A stretch of 40,523 bases of DNA from Dolichospermum sp. LEGE 00240. Its GTDB lineage: Bacteria > Cyanobacteriota > Cyanobacteriia > Cyanobacteriales > Nostocaceae. Below the pieces are notes generated by a model. That model made no database searches, was not told where the DNA came from, and worked only from the letters and a program-made list of their open reading frames with translations. Shown here piece by piece: positions 23,272 to 37,626 of this stretch. The position numbers were made by a program, and so were the translations under genes. Location of the stretch: contig NZ_JADEVZ010000045.1 of the NCBI RefSeq assembly GCF_015207875.1, forward strand, positions 1 through 40,523, read 5' to 3'. The stretch's first letter is position 1. The number at the start of each line of letters is the position of its first letter.

Positions 23272-25302
23272 ATGGTATCTACTCCCATAACATTCTCCGA
23301 TATTCAAAATCATTGGTCCCGACCATTTATAGAAGCTTTAGCAGCACGGCGGATTATCAGCGGTTATCCTGATGGAACTTGTCGCCCCAATAACCCTGTA
23401 ACTCGCGCTGAATTTGCTGCCATTATCGCTTCAGTTTTTTCCCAACCAGTTAAACGTGCATATCTCCCTTTTGGAGATGTTCCTGATACACATTGGGCAA
23501 TAAACGCGATTAAGAAAGTTTATGAAACTGGATTTTTGACGGGTTATCCGAACAAGCGGTTTGGGATAGATGAAAGTATTGCTAAGGGTGATGCTTTAGT
23601 CTCAATGGTCAATGGTTTGGGAATTGCTGGTCAAGTTGACCTGGATTTAGTGAGTAAACTGGCAGAAATTTATCAAGATGGATCTTTAATTCCTTACTAT
23701 GGAATTAATCAAATAGGTTTGGCGACTCGTGCTGGTTGGGTGGTGAATTATCCCAATGTCAAAATACTAAATTATAAAACAGCCGCTACTCGTGCAGATG
23801 TGGCAGTAATGGTTTATCAAGCTTTAGTGTATTTGGGAAAAGCGCAAAGAATTCCTTCTGATTATATTGTTGCAGCATCTATAACCACAACGATTCCTAC
23901 ACCTAAACCGACAACCTCCAAGACTGTTAAGGTAAATCATCGGCGAGAATTTCGAGGCGCTTGGGTTGCGACTGTGTGGAATAGTGATTGGCCTTCTAAG
24001 CCACGACTGTCTGTGGAACAGCAAAAAGCGGAATTGGTGGCGATTATTAAACAGTTACAAGCTTTGAATTTCAACGCTTTAGTTTTGCAGGTGAGACCGG
24101 AAGGTGATGCTGTATATGCTTCTGACTTAGAACCTTGGAGTGCTTGGATAACAGGAACTCAGGGAAAAGCACCAAGTCCATTTTATGATCCTTTGGAGTT
24201 TGCGATCGCCCAATGTCATCAACGCAATATTGAATTACACGCTTGGTTTAATCCTTACCGCGCTAGAGCTAACAGTAAAATTTCTCCAGTTAGTCCCCAC
24301 ATTGCCGTGACAAATCCCGAAGTTGTTTATCAATGGGGTACTCAACAATGGATGGACCCCGGTGCAAAAATTGTTCAAGACAGAGCGTACAATGTCATTA
24401 TTGATGTTGTTCGCCGTTATGATTTAGATGCAATTCATTTAGATGATTATTTTTACCCCTATCCCATATCTGGTAAACCTTTTCCCGATGATAAAACCTA
24501 CGGAGCTTATAAAGCCAGTGGCGGTAAACTGAGTTTAGAAGATTGGCGACGGGAAAACGTTAATCAAATGGTATTGCGACTTTCCCAAGGAATCAAAGCC
24601 ACCAAACCTCATGTGAAATTTGGAATTAGTCCTTTTGGTATTTATCGTTCTGGAGAACCTGCGGGAATTGTCGGGTTAGATGCCTATAATGTTCTCTATG
24701 CAGATTCTAAAAAATGGTTACAGCAAGGCTGGATAGATTATATTGCTCCTCAACTTTATTGGCGTACCGACCAAACCAAACAAGGTTATCAAACTTTGCT
24801 GAAATGGTGGACAGAAATTAATACCAAACAGCGTCATGTCTATGCAGGTAACAATCTCGGACAACTAGATGGGAAGGAATGGAAAAACAGCGAAATTGTC
24901 AAGCAGATTCAGATTTCTCGGAATTTAGCAGGTAGTTTATCTTTGGGTAATATCTTTTTCAGCATGACGGGTATTCAGGAAAATCGTCAAGGCATTGCTG
25001 ACCAATTTAGAACCGATTATCCCACACCTGCCTTAGTTCCCACTATGTCATGGCAAAGTTCCATCACGCCACCACCTCCCAAAAATCTCAAGTTTATGGA
25101 TGGAAAATTAAACTGGGAACCGGGAGATAATCAACCTGTGCGTTCTTGGACTCTGTATTTGCAAAATAACAATAATTGGATAATTCAACGCATTTTATCT
25201 GCTGGTACGACCTTTGCGACAGTCCCACCCGGGACTTATGCGGTATGTGCTGTGGATAGATTAGGGAATGAAAGTGAAGGTGTAACGATTACTGTAATTT
25301 GA
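23272..25302 (+). CDS. SLH-domain protein with GHL10-type glycosyl hydrolase domain
   Basis: This is a 676-residue protein. Residues about 7-190 hold three SLH-type repeats (FSDIQNHWSRPFIEALAARRIISGYPDGT.RP..PVTRAEFA and two more) that bind cell-wall polymer. A short Thr/Pro linker follows. Residues about 225-590 are a family-10-like glycosyl hydrolase (DUF187/GHL10): EFRGAWVATVWNSDWP, FNALVLQVRPEGDA, LHAWFNPYRA, AIHLDDYFYPYP and YIAPQLYW. The C-terminal ~80 residues look like a fibronectin-III-type beta domain. No signal peptide is visible. It probably acts on cell-envelope glycans. A related protein is at 2864-4363, and part of this gene is duplicated upstream. Confidence 0.88.
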   Translation: MVSTPITFSDIQNHWSRPFIEALAARRIISGYPDGTCRPNNPVTRAEFAAIIASVFSQPVKRAYLPFGDVPDTHWAINAIKKVYETGFLTGYPNKRFGIDESIAKGDALVSMVNGLGIAGQVDLDLVSKLAEIYQDGSLIPYYGINQIGLATRAGWVVNYPNVKILNYKTAATRADVAVMVYQALVYLGKAQRIPSDYIVAASITTTIPTPKPTTSKTVKVNHRREFRGAWVATVWNSDWPSKPRLSVEQQKAELVAIIKQLQALNFNALVLQVRPEGDAVYASDLEPWSAWITGTQGKAPSPFYDPLEFAIAQCHQRNIELHAWFNPYRARANSKISPVSPHIAVTNPEVVYQWGTQQWMDPGAKIVQDRAYNVIIDVVRRYDLDAIHLDDYFYPYPISGKPFPDDKTYGAYKASGGKLSLEDWRRENVNQMVLRLSQGIKATKPHVKFGISPFGIYRSGEPAGIVGLDAYNVLYADSKKWLQQGWIDYIAPQLYWRTDQTKQGYQTLLKWWTEINTKQRHVYAGNNLGQLDGKEWKNSEIVKQIQISRNLAGSLSLGNIFFSMTGIQENRQGIADQFRTDYPTPALVPTMSWQSSITPPPPKNLKFMDGKLNWEPGDNQPVRSWTLYLQNNNNWIIQRILSAGTTFATVPPGTYAVCAVDRLGNESEGVTITVI

Positions 25303-25310
25303 CTGATATT

Positions 25311-25426
25311 GTAGGGTGCGTTAATGAAATGTAACGCACCTTATTTATGGGTATTTGTTTAAAAATGGCAATCTTAACCCACTATCACCATATTCGCCAT
25401 GTTAGCGATGGCATAACGCACCCTAC
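25311..25426. mobile_element. MITE-like element with GTAGGGTGCGTTA ends
   Basis: GTAGGGTGCGTTA (25311-25323) is perfectly inverted at 25414-25426. The left end also forms a local hairpin GGTGCGTTA/TAACGCACC (25315-25323 and 25332-25340) that could stop transcription of the SLH gene, which ends 9 bases before. No coding capacity. Confidence 0.7.
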
Positions 25427-25549
25427 TTTACGACTTTGGCATTATAGAGTCACGTCGCATATTATAATAAATTCTCCTCCCAATAATTTTTACATACACC
25501 CACAGGATGAATTATACAACTTTTTTATTGATTGTCCAGAAGATTAGTA

Positions 25550-26347
25550 TTAGCTAGATGGCCTATGCTTGGCTAATTTAAACGCTGATAATAAGAGAAT
25601 TGTCCCTAAAATTAAATACAGTAAAGAACTTGATATGTAATTCAACAAATTGCTGCCAATAAAAGCACCAAGAATTGAACCAGAAGCCATAAAAACAATA
25701 AACTTTTGGTCTGATTTAATTTCCTGTAATCGTTGCTGACTTCTGAATTTAAATAAACCCATCATAATAGTAGGAATGCTAATTGCCAGACTCAAACTTC
25801 CTGCCAATTTGATGTCAACTGCAAATAACAAAATTACCGTGGGGATAATCAACTCACCACCGGCTACACCAAGCATACTACTAAATATGCCAATCACAAT
25901 ACCCGCCACAAATCCAATACTGATTCTCAACAAACTTGGCAATTGTAAACTACCAACACTAAATATAAAATTATGCCCAATTAGCACAAAACTTAATAAA
26001 ACCAGAAAAATCACAACAACACGATTTAAAATTCGTTCATTAATTCGCGTAGCGTAAGAAACTCCAATATAAGAACCAATCAAAGATCCTGCTAAAATAT
26101 TGATGATGATGGCAAAGTGAGCAACAACATTTTCAATACCAATAACACCGCTGCGAAAAACAAATGAGCAGATAACAGTAACTAAACTAACAACGAGATT
26201 GATAATAATTGCCGGAAGAGTGCGATAATTAAAAATGCTAATTAGTACAGGCAACCGAAACTCTGCACCCCCCAAACCGATTAACCCGCCAAGAACCCCC
26301 ACCAAAGCACCCCAAGTAAACGCCCAAATATTTCGAATATTTCGCAT
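25550..26347 (-). CDS. TauE/SafE family permease
   Basis: This is a 265-residue membrane protein. ATG 26347 has GGAG six bases upstream and is preferred to an in-frame GTG at 26365. About eight hydrophobic helices are arranged as two halves, each starting with a glycine-rich motif (GALVGVLGGLIGLGGAEFRLP, FSSMLGVAGGELIIPTV), typical of TauE/SafE transporters for sulfite, sulfoacetate or related anions. The substrate cannot be told. It is divergent from the GH15-like gene with a gap of only about 35 bases. Confidence 0.88.
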   Translation of the reverse strand: MRNIRNIWAFTWGALVGVLGGLIGLGGAEFRLPVLISIFNYRTLPAIIINLVVSLVTVICSFVFRSGVIGIENVVAHFAIIINILAGSLIGSYIGVSYATRINERILNRVVVIFLVLLSFVLIGHNFIFSVGSLQLPSLLRISIGFVAGIVIGIFSSMLGVAGGELIIPTVILLFAVDIKLAGSLSLAISIPTIMMGLFKFRSQQRLQEIKSDQKFIVFMASGSILGAFIGSNLLNYISSSLLYLILGTILLLSAFKLAKHRPSS

Positions 26348-26382
26348 CCCTATCTCCAAACTCACACTGTAAAAGCGCCATA

Positions 26383-29300
26383 ATGACTACATCTACCACA
26401 TCCCCAACTTCCTTAGATTTTTACTATCAGCAAATCAAGACAATTATTTTAGCGCGTCAAAACCCCATTACTGGTTTATTACCAGCGAGTACCGCTATTA
26501 CTGCTCATGGAGATTATACGGATGCCTGGGTGCGAGATAATGTGTATAGTATTTTAGCAGTTTGGGGTTTAGCTTTAGCCTATCGCAAATTAGATCATGA
26601 TGATGGGCGAACTTATGAACTAGAGCATAGTGTAGTCAAGCTAATGCGTGGGTTGTTGTTTTCTATGATGCGACAATCTCATAAAGTTGAAAAATTTAAA
26701 CATACACAATCTCTATTAGATGGACTTCACGCCAAATATAATACGGCTACAGGTGATATAGTCGTCGGTGATGATGAATGGGGACATTTGCAACTTGACG
26801 CGACATCTATATTTTTATTAATGTTGGCACAAATGACCGCCAGTGGATTATCAATTATTTTTACATTGGATGAAGTGAACTTTGTCCAAAACCTAGTTTA
26901 TTATATTGGTCGAGCTTATAGAACACCGGATTTTGGTATTTGGGAACGGGGAAATAAAATTAATCATGGTAGTGCAGAATTAAACGCTAGTTCCTTGGGA
27001 ATGGCTAAAGCAGCTTTAGAATCTATAAATGGATTAAACTTATTTGGTGTTCATGGTAGTCAAGCATCAGTAATTCATGTTTTACCAGATGAAATTGCTA
27101 GAGCCAGAATTACTTTAGAATCATTATTACCTAGAGAATCAGGTTCTAAAGAAATTGATGCGGCGTTATTAAGTATTATTAGTTATCCTGCTTTTGCGGT
27201 GAAAGATGAGCAGTTACGAGAACGCACCTTGAATGAAATTATTAGTAAACTTGAGGGAAAATATGGTTGTAAACGGTTTTTGCGAGATGGACATCAAACC
27301 GTTTTAGAAGACACAGAACGCCTCCACTATGAACCTGGTGAACTTAAACAATTTGAACATATTGAATGTGAATGGCCCTTATTTTTCACTTATTTAGTTC
27401 TTGATGGTTTATTTCGGGGTGAACAAGCACAAATTGAGAAATATCAGCAACTTTTAGAATCATTGTTGGTAGAACAGAATGGGTTACAGCTATTACCAGA
27501 AATTTATTATGTTCCTGAAGAAAATATAGAAGCTGAGAAATTAAATCCTCAGTCTCAGTTAAGATTACCAAATGAAAATATTCCTTTAGTTTGGGCGCAA
27601 AGCTTATATTATTTGGGTAAAATGTTAAGCGAAGGCTTAATCTCGTTGGGAGATATTGATCCTTTAGGAAGACATTTAAACGTCGGAAAACAGCGCAGTG
27701 CTTTAGTTCAAATTGCTTTAATAGCAGAAGATGAAGCTCTACAAACGCAATTAGAAGTATATGGAATTGAAACTCAAACTCCTACCCAAGTTGCACCAAT
27801 TCAAATTAGAAAATCCGAAGAACTTTCCCAAATTTATACGCAAATTGGCAGAAATGATCAATTGGGTTTAACGGGTCGTCCTTTGCGAAGACTGAGAAGT
27901 TTAACGATATCAAGATTCTTTCGGATTCGAGAGCAAACAGTTGTCTTTTTACCATCATTTCTAGATTCTCAACAGTTTTATTTAACTCTTGATTATCATT
28001 TTTTAGTAGATCAAATTAGAGGTGAATTGGCTTATATTCAAAAATGCTGGAGTGATTTAGGTCGTCCGACTTTGACTTTAATGATTACTCGAACTATGCT
28101 AGAAACTGGTTCTGAAGCATTATTAGAATTAATGCAAGAACTCAAAGATGGTATTTGTAACGGAGTCAAGGTGAAATTAGGAAAACTCAATCAATTAATG
28201 CTGACAGCAGCAATTCAAAGAATTGATTTTTTGTCAAATGCACAATTCTCTCAATCCTCAGTTGCAAATCGGGGAATCCGTTGTTATTACCTGACTTCTC
28301 ATTTAGAAAAAAGTTGGTCTTTGGGACATACCCAAGAATTCCAAATGGAATGCGAAACTAACTTAGATCTATTATTAAAATATTTGCGCTCATCAGAAAA
28401 TATTTATGAGCAAATTGAATTACTGCAAACTTTAACTCGGTTACAGGGTCTAGAATTTGATACAGGCTATGCGGGTCCTACCCATGCTGTCACTGTAGCC
28501 GATTTACTTGATGAAGTTTATACTAAAGCCGGGGATTTAGGTTTGTGGGCGGTGGTGCGACGGGCTGCGGGTTTACGCCAAATGCTCGATATTGGCTTAT
28601 CAGACGCGATAACGAGTATTTTGGTGCAAGGTAAGCAAATTGCAGTTGGGAGGGCTTATAGTCAAGCTTCTTTGATAGTTGTTCCTATATCTGGAAGTGA
28701 AATTACTGAGAAAATTAATAACTTTTGTCGTGAGGATATACGAGATAGAGTTTTAACCCAAGAAATTCTCATTTATCTTGGTGTATTAATCAAATCAGAA
28801 CCAGAATTATTTCGGGGATTTCTGACATTAAGAGTCGGTTATTTGATTCTTTTAATTACTAGCGAGATAGCCAGAGAATTCATCCTCACCCAAGATGAAG
28901 CTTATGAAAGATTAATGCAATTATCACCTTTTGAAGTGAAAATGCGTTTACGTCAAGTGTTAACTGGATATAGTGGGGTGAGTAGTTTATTACGTCAACA
29001 GGAATCATTGCACGTTAAACAAAAAGAAAGTGATATTGCTTGGGTTGTCCTACCTGTAATTAGTGAAGAAGCAGAAGTTCCTCCTGATGGTTGGCGGAGA
29101 TTTCGTCAAGCAGAAGGGGCATTAAATCGTGTACCCAAAGACTTTTTTAAACAAGTTTGGCTATTAATGCAGCATTGCAAAGGTTTAGTTATTGGTGATA
29201 AATTGGAACGCCGAAATCGGTTAGAAAGTGAAATTATGCTTTCGGAAATGACAGCAGGAGAAAGAAATTTTGCTTTGTTAGTTGAACATTTGCTGAATAA

Positions 29301-29589
29301 AATTGAAGCTCCAGAATATCGCCAAGTTAATGTAGAAGCTTTGATGGAATTGGCTACAATCGTGGCTAATAACCCTAAGTTGCAAATTGAGGAATATATA
29401 GTTTTAGATGTGTTAATCGGTCACGCTGTCCGGTTAGCGTGGTTAGAAACTCATCCCCATCGTAGCAATTATTATGATGAAGATAAAGCCAGTGCATGGC
29501 CATCATTTTATAATAGTTCGCCCCAAGATTGCGCCAATTATATTTTGAAGGCGTTTAGATTCTTGACGGAGTTTGTGAAAGATGTTTAA
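26383..29589 (+). CDS. GH15-like protein (phosphorylase kinase alpha/beta regulatory subunit type)
   Basis: This 1068-residue soluble protein starts with a six-hairpin glucoamylase-like domain: YYQQIKTIILARQNPITGLLPAST, HGDYTDAWVRDNVYSILAVWGLALAYRK, GDDEWGHLQLDATSIFLLMLAQM and NHGSAELNASSLGMAKAALE. The order and motifs fit the GH15 family as found in phosphorylase b kinase regulatory subunits. The C-terminal half is helical without a clear catalytic motif. Possible role: glycogen metabolism, by hydrolysis or binding, which is inferred. It is intact and stands alone; the start has no strong Shine-Dalgarno. Confidence 0.82.
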   Translation: MTTSTTSPTSLDFYYQQIKTIILARQNPITGLLPASTAITAHGDYTDAWVRDNVYSILAVWGLALAYRKLDHDDGRTYELEHSVVKLMRGLLFSMMRQSHKVEKFKHTQSLLDGLHAKYNTATGDIVVGDDEWGHLQLDATSIFLLMLAQMTASGLSIIFTLDEVNFVQNLVYYIGRAYRTPDFGIWERGNKINHGSAELNASSLGMAKAALESINGLNLFGVHGSQASVIHVLPDEIARARITLESLLPRESGSKEIDAALLSIISYPAFAVKDEQLRERTLNEIISKLEGKYGCKRFLRDGHQTVLEDTERLHYEPGELKQFEHIECEWPLFFTYLVLDGLFRGEQAQIEKYQQLLESLLVEQNGLQLLPEIYYVPEENIEAEKLNPQSQLRLPNENIPLVWAQSLYYLGKMLSEGLISLGDIDPLGRHLNVGKQRSALVQIALIAEDEALQTQLEVYGIETQTPTQVAPIQIRKSEELSQIYTQIGRNDQLGLTGRPLRRLRSLTISRFFRIREQTVVFLPSFLDSQQFYLTLDYHFLVDQIRGELAYIQKCWSDLGRPTLTLMITRTMLETGSEALLELMQELKDGICNGVKVKLGKLNQLMLTAAIQRIDFLSNAQFSQSSVANRGIRCYYLTSHLEKSWSLGHTQEFQMECETNLDLLLKYLRSSENIYEQIELLQTLTRLQGLEFDTGYAGPTHAVTVADLLDEVYTKAGDLGLWAVVRRAAGLRQMLDIGLSDAITSILVQGKQIAVGRAYSQASLIVVPISGSEITEKINNFCREDIRDRVLTQEILIYLGVLIKSEPELFRGFLTLRVGYLILLITSEIAREFILTQDEAYERLMQLSPFEVKMRLRQVLTGYSGVSSLLRQQESLHVKQKESDIAWVVLPVISEEAEVPPDGWRRFRQAEGALNRVPKDFFKQVWLLMQHCKGLVIGDKLERRNRLESEIMLSEMTAGERNFALLVEHLLNKIEAPEYRQVNVEALMELATIVANNPKLQIEEYIVLDVLIGHAVRLAWLETHPHRSNYYDEDKASAWPSFYNSSPQDCANYILKAFRFLTEFVKDV

Positions 29590-29796
29590 ACTCATTTTTA
29601 AGGTGAATTAAGATGAATAAGGTGACAAAACCAAAACTACCATTCAAGTTTTTATGAGTTTTCACGGGATTTTCCTTGGGGTGTGACAGTTGTGGGTGCA
29701 GAATGTGGGATACAGAGTATGGGAACGAAAAAATGAGAAAGTGAGAACCGGACAAGGTAGTTAGGATATCAATTAATCGTGAAATTCAGATTTATG

Positions 29797-29813
29797 GGCG
29801 CAGGCCCTGCGCC
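29797..29813. repeat. GGCGCAGG/CCTGCGCC hairpin repeat
   Basis: Perfect 8-bp stem around a single base, with a related stem at 31360-31378 (GGGCGCAG/CTGCGCCC). Both adjoin GGGC/GCTAC-type sequence. It is a dispersed hairpin repeat located between the convergent GH15-like and Rieske genes. Nothing else is clear in the 29590-29836 gap apart from a degenerate purine-rich tandem stretch (29690-29755). Confidence 0.55.
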
Positions 29814-29836
29814 GCTACTTTTGCTATTATAACTGG

Positions 29837-30184
29837 TTAGACATCAATTAAAATGTTGCCTGCTTCCACTTTGATAGGATAGGTTGGTAGGGTTTTTTCC
29901 GAGGAAACCATTGACAGTAATTTACCAACTACGGGTGGGAAGGGACACCAAGTTTTTACTTCTCCATTACCCAAGTCAAATGCACTGCGGTGGAAGGGAC
30001 AAACTATCGCCCCATCTTCAATTTTTCCTTTTTTCAAAGACATTTTTAAGTGAGGGCAGGTATCATCTACAGCATAAAGCTGATTTTCGTGGTTTAAGAG
30101 TAAGATCTTGCGATCGCCCACTTTGACTACTTCCCGCGCACCAGCAGTCAGTGCGTTAGCAGCTAAAACTTGAGTCCAAGCCAT
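29837..30184 (-). CDS. Rieske [2Fe-2S] domain protein
   Basis: This 115-residue single-domain Rieske-type ferredoxin binds its cluster through Cys43-x-His45 (TCPHL) and Cys62-x2-His65 (VCPFHRS). It lacks a membrane anchor or signal peptide, so it is a soluble electron carrier or regulatory component of an oxygenase. The C-terminus (LPTYPIKVEAGNILIDV) is normal. It is divergent from the BASS transporter gene. Confidence 0.9.
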   Translation of the reverse strand: MAWTQVLAANALTAGAREVVKVGDRKILLLNHENQLYAVDDTCPHLKMSLKKGKIEDGAIVCPFHRSAFDLGNGEVKTWCPFPPVVGKLLSMVSSEKTLPTYPIKVEAGNILIDV

Positions 30185-30353
30185 GAGATTCTCCTAATTT
30201 TAATAGACCTATTCTTAGTTTCTCGCAATTGTGTCCTATGCGATCGCTAATCATAAGTTACCAGTTTGCAGATGTTCCACCATTGACCCCTGTTATCTAG
30301 AAGGAAATCACAGTCTGATATTATCTTTTTGTATTATTCATCCAAAATTGATT

Positions 30354-31229
30354 ATGGAAGCAAGCTTATTGACTAAAGTTATGTTACCAATAGCTTTGGC
30401 TATCATTATGCTGGGAATGGGTTTATCTCTTGCACCCGAAGATTTCCAACGGGTAAGGAAATATCCGAAAGCCGTCTCAATTGGCTTAATCAGTCAGTTA
30501 ATTTTTTTACCTATTATTGGTTTTGTGATTACTAAAGTTGTCCCCATGCAACCGACAATGGCAATGGGGTTAATGATAGTGGCACTTTGCCCAGGTGGAG
30601 CATCCTCAAATATATTTACATTCCTCGCTCAAGGTGATGTTGCACTTTCAGTCACACTGACTGCTTTTAGTAGTGTGATTACAGTATTTACAATTCCGCT
30701 GTTAGGAAACCTTGCATACCAGCACTACATTGGCGAAACTGCGGCGATTACCCTACCGATTGGGGCAACAATAGGACAAATTTTTCTGATGACGCTTTTG
30801 CCTATCGGATTGGGAATGGGAATGGGGCAGCTATTTCCCGAAATTGCCCGTCGTTTGGAAAAACTGACTAACCGCCTCGCAGTTGGTTTGCTGGCGCTAA
30901 TTATACTCATGCTCATCATTCGTGAGTGGAACAGTATCCCCGAATTTATTCTCCAAGTTGGAGTTGCGGTTGTGCTGTTAAATGTGATCTCAATCTTGGC
31001 GGGATTTTATATTAGCAAGGTGTTTAAACTCAATCCTCCTCAACAAATCTGCATTGCCATCGAGGTTGGTATTCAGAATGGCACATTAGCGATCGCAATT
31101 ACGGCTGGACTACTCAACAATCCTGATATGGCAGTACCGGCTGCGGTTTACAGTTTATTTATGTATGTAACCGGCTTTATTGCTATTAGTTACGGTAAAA
31201 AATTGGCTACAACCAACTCTATTCATTGA
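30354..31229 (+). CDS. Bile acid:sodium symporter (BASS) family transporter
   Basis: This 291-residue membrane protein has about nine or ten hydrophobic helices: AIIMLGMGLSLAPEDFQRV, the substrate/Na-binding motif ALCPGGASSNIFTFLAQGDVALSV, and EVGIQNGTLAIAI. It probably imports an organic anion such as pyruvate with sodium; the substrate is unproven. ATG 30354 is chosen because family members begin with the first helix. A GTG at 30231 would add 41 residues unlike the family. Confidence 0.85.
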   Translation: MEASLLTKVMLPIALAIIMLGMGLSLAPEDFQRVRKYPKAVSIGLISQLIFLPIIGFVITKVVPMQPTMAMGLMIVALCPGGASSNIFTFLAQGDVALSVTLTAFSSVITVFTIPLLGNLAYQHYIGETAAITLPIGATIGQIFLMTLLPIGLGMGMGQLFPEIARRLEKLTNRLAVGLLALIILMLIIREWNSIPEFILQVGVAVVLLNVISILAGFYISKVFKLNPPQQICIAIEVGIQNGTLAIAITAGLLNNPDMAVPAAVYSLFMYVTGFIAISYGKKLATTNSIH

Positions 31230-31260
31230 ACATTTTCAAAATTACTAAACCAATCAATTT

Positions 31261-31325
31261 TGTAGGGGCAAACCCCCCGTGGTTGCCTCAAATACCGGGA
31301 TAGGCACGGAGGCGCTACCCCTACA
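31261..31325. mobile_element. 65-bp inverted-repeat element, TGTAGGGG ends
   Basis: TGTAGGGG (31261-31268) and CCCCTACA (31318-31325) are perfect inverse ends. GTTGCCT and AGGCAC form further internal pairing. It is a short palindromic MITE-like or REP-like unit. Confidence 0.6.
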
Positions 31326-31664
31326 TTAAATCCAAATATTTTATAACCAAAGCCAGTAGGGGCGCAGACCCTGCGCCCAAAATAGGGTTAACAAGTGCGT
31401 ACTGTTTTTGCTAGGGGTGTTTTTTCCCGTGATGTAATTTCGTAGTTATCAGCTTCGAGTAAAGTTGCTTTGATGGATGCACGAATCTCAACCACTATCA
31501 GATTTTTTCTTTAACCAGAAATTAAATGCCAGGCTTGGCCGTGAGCGTCAGCCGAACGGTTTTTCAGTTGTCACCTCCTAAAAGCTGACACTTTTTGAAC
31601 TTCAAAATATCTAAAACCCTTTACCTGTAGAGTTTTCAGATTTATTTAGCAAGCCCTATTAATT

Positions 31665-31801
31665 AAATCCTGGAAATCCTCAAATCCTGTAGATCCTGAT
31701 TCTGACAAAAAAGGATTAAGAGGATGAACAGGATAAATACAGATAAAGTATTTAATTAAATCCTGTAAATCCTCAAATCCTGGACATCCTGATTCAGACA
31801 A
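31665..31801. repeat. Two AAATCCTG-type 44-bp repeats (copies 2 and 3)
   Basis: The copies lie at 31665-31708 and 31758-31801, each four degenerate AAATCCTG units ending GATTCTGACAA or GATTCAGACAA, as at 18675-18718. Between them is a partly inverted stretch (AAGGATTAAGAGGATGAACA). The second copy ends two bases before the gltS stop codon, in the downstream region. Confidence 0.75.
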
Positions 31802-31802
31802 A

Positions 31803-36494
<4,692 letters not shown>

Positions 36495-36588
36495 ACTCTA
36501 TTCCTGAAAATGGTGAGGTACAGATGTTGTTATTACTGCTAGAGGGAAATTTTCTCAGTTTTGGCACTGGATAAAAATACATACAGCA

Positions 36589-36609
36589 GGAGTCAGGAGT
36601 TAGGAGTCA
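36589..36609. repeat. GGAGTCA heptamer triplet (STRR)
   Basis: Three consecutive seven-base units GGAGTCA, GGAGTTA, GGAGTCA upstream of the Fd-GOGAT start. It is the seven-base tandem type common in heterocystous cyanobacteria. Confidence 0.75.
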
Positions 36610-37098
36610 GGAATAAAACTGGCTTGCTGTCCGGCTTTGAATTTAGATCCTGTACCTCATTAATCTGCAATCTGCTGTAATTACCAAAGTTTAGAGATAA
36701 CAATTTTAGCTTGACTTTTAGCCAAAGCTGTGCTACCAATGCCTATTTATTTTTTATTTGTTTAATGCACTGTAAAGACAAACTACCCTAATCCATAAGA
36801 ACCTGTAAATCCAACGGTTTTGAAGTTTGCAGTTTTTTGCTCACGGCTGATCACCATGTAAGCTATTCTTGTTCTTAGCTGATTACTGATAGCTCCCGAA
36901 AATTAGCCTATTTTCACTATATGCCCATTTGACAATTCCTAAAACATATCTATATTTTCCCTGTATTTTGGCTGTTTATTTATTATCAACCACAGGAACT
37001 TCAGATTTTAGATTCAAACCCCAAAACCTAAAATTTTAGAGATAAGGGTGTCCGAATTTCACCTTTAACCCCCGATAATATCAAGGGAAGCAGCGCCG

Positions 37099-37123
37099 GG
37101 GGGTTTCCCCCATGAGCGACTGC
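37099..37123. repeat. 25-bp dispersed unit GGGGGTTTCCCCC...
   Basis: Exact copy of 22181-22205, preceded in both places by GCAGCGC. GGGGG-TTT-CCCCC can fold into a small hairpin. It occurs inside a MITE in the other copy and alone here. Confidence 0.7.
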
Positions 37124-37185
37124 TGAACCCCGAAGGACTTTCCCATTCCAAGGTGTCGTGACTCAAATCACGGCTACCATGAGAC

Positions 37186-37367
37186 TAAGCTCACCTGAGT
37201 TCGGTGTTAGGAGTTTCTCCTTAGGAGACGCTACGCGAACGGAGTTTCTCCTTAGGAGACGCTACGCGAACAGAGTTATGATTTTTTCAACGAGATCATC
37301 AGGGTTTGAGACTCATATTTGGGGCAGTTTTCCAAAAATTATCTTATGTCGAACTCAGGTAAGCTCA
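37186..37367. mobile_element. MITE-like element with 31-bp tandem repeat
   Basis: The left end TAAGCTCACCTGAGTTCG (37186-37203) is inverted at about 37350-37367 with two mismatches. Two perfect 31-bp direct copies lie inside (37210-37240 and 37241-37271; GGAGTTTCTCCTTAGGAGAC...). A plus-strand open frame crossing it (37158-37400) has no homology I can see and is probably chance. Confidence 0.6.
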
Positions 37368-37626
37368 GGGTGGTCTGGTCAGCACAGCTTGCTTGACTAA
37401 TCTTGCAAGCTCAGTCCCTTTAAGGCTGGGTTACTCACAGCAGTCTCCAATTAATTTGTATTATTTAAAACAATTGCAGTTAGTATTTTTAGCATGATAG
37501 TTGTTTGCTACTTTGAATAAGAGACAAAAACCCAGTTTAAATAGTATCACGAATATTTCTAAAAAAGGTAATTATTTTTTAAATTTTCTGATAGATTTTC
37601 GTTAGAGGATGTTTGAAAAGTTGATG

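Larger units (their letters stand above)
31230..31802. other. Repeat-rich gap between BASS gene and Fd-GOGAT
   Basis: This 573-base gap contains a short inverted-repeat element (31261-31325), a GGGCGCAG hairpin (31360-31378), one GGGCTTGCT-type end (31640-31658) and two 44-bp AAATCCTG repeats. A 35-codon minus-strand frame at 31388-31495 may be a fragment of a lost gene. No convincing gene. Confidence 0.6.

Noticed and set aside
31388-31495. 35-codon minus-strand frame ending TPLAKTVRTC
   Set aside because: It has a GTG start only, no ribosome site and no recognised family. It may be the end of a lost gene, but the support is too thin to list.
37158-37400. 80-codon plus-strand frame in the gltS upstream gap
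   Set aside because: It is made largely of the 31-bp tandem and the inverted ends of a MITE-like element.
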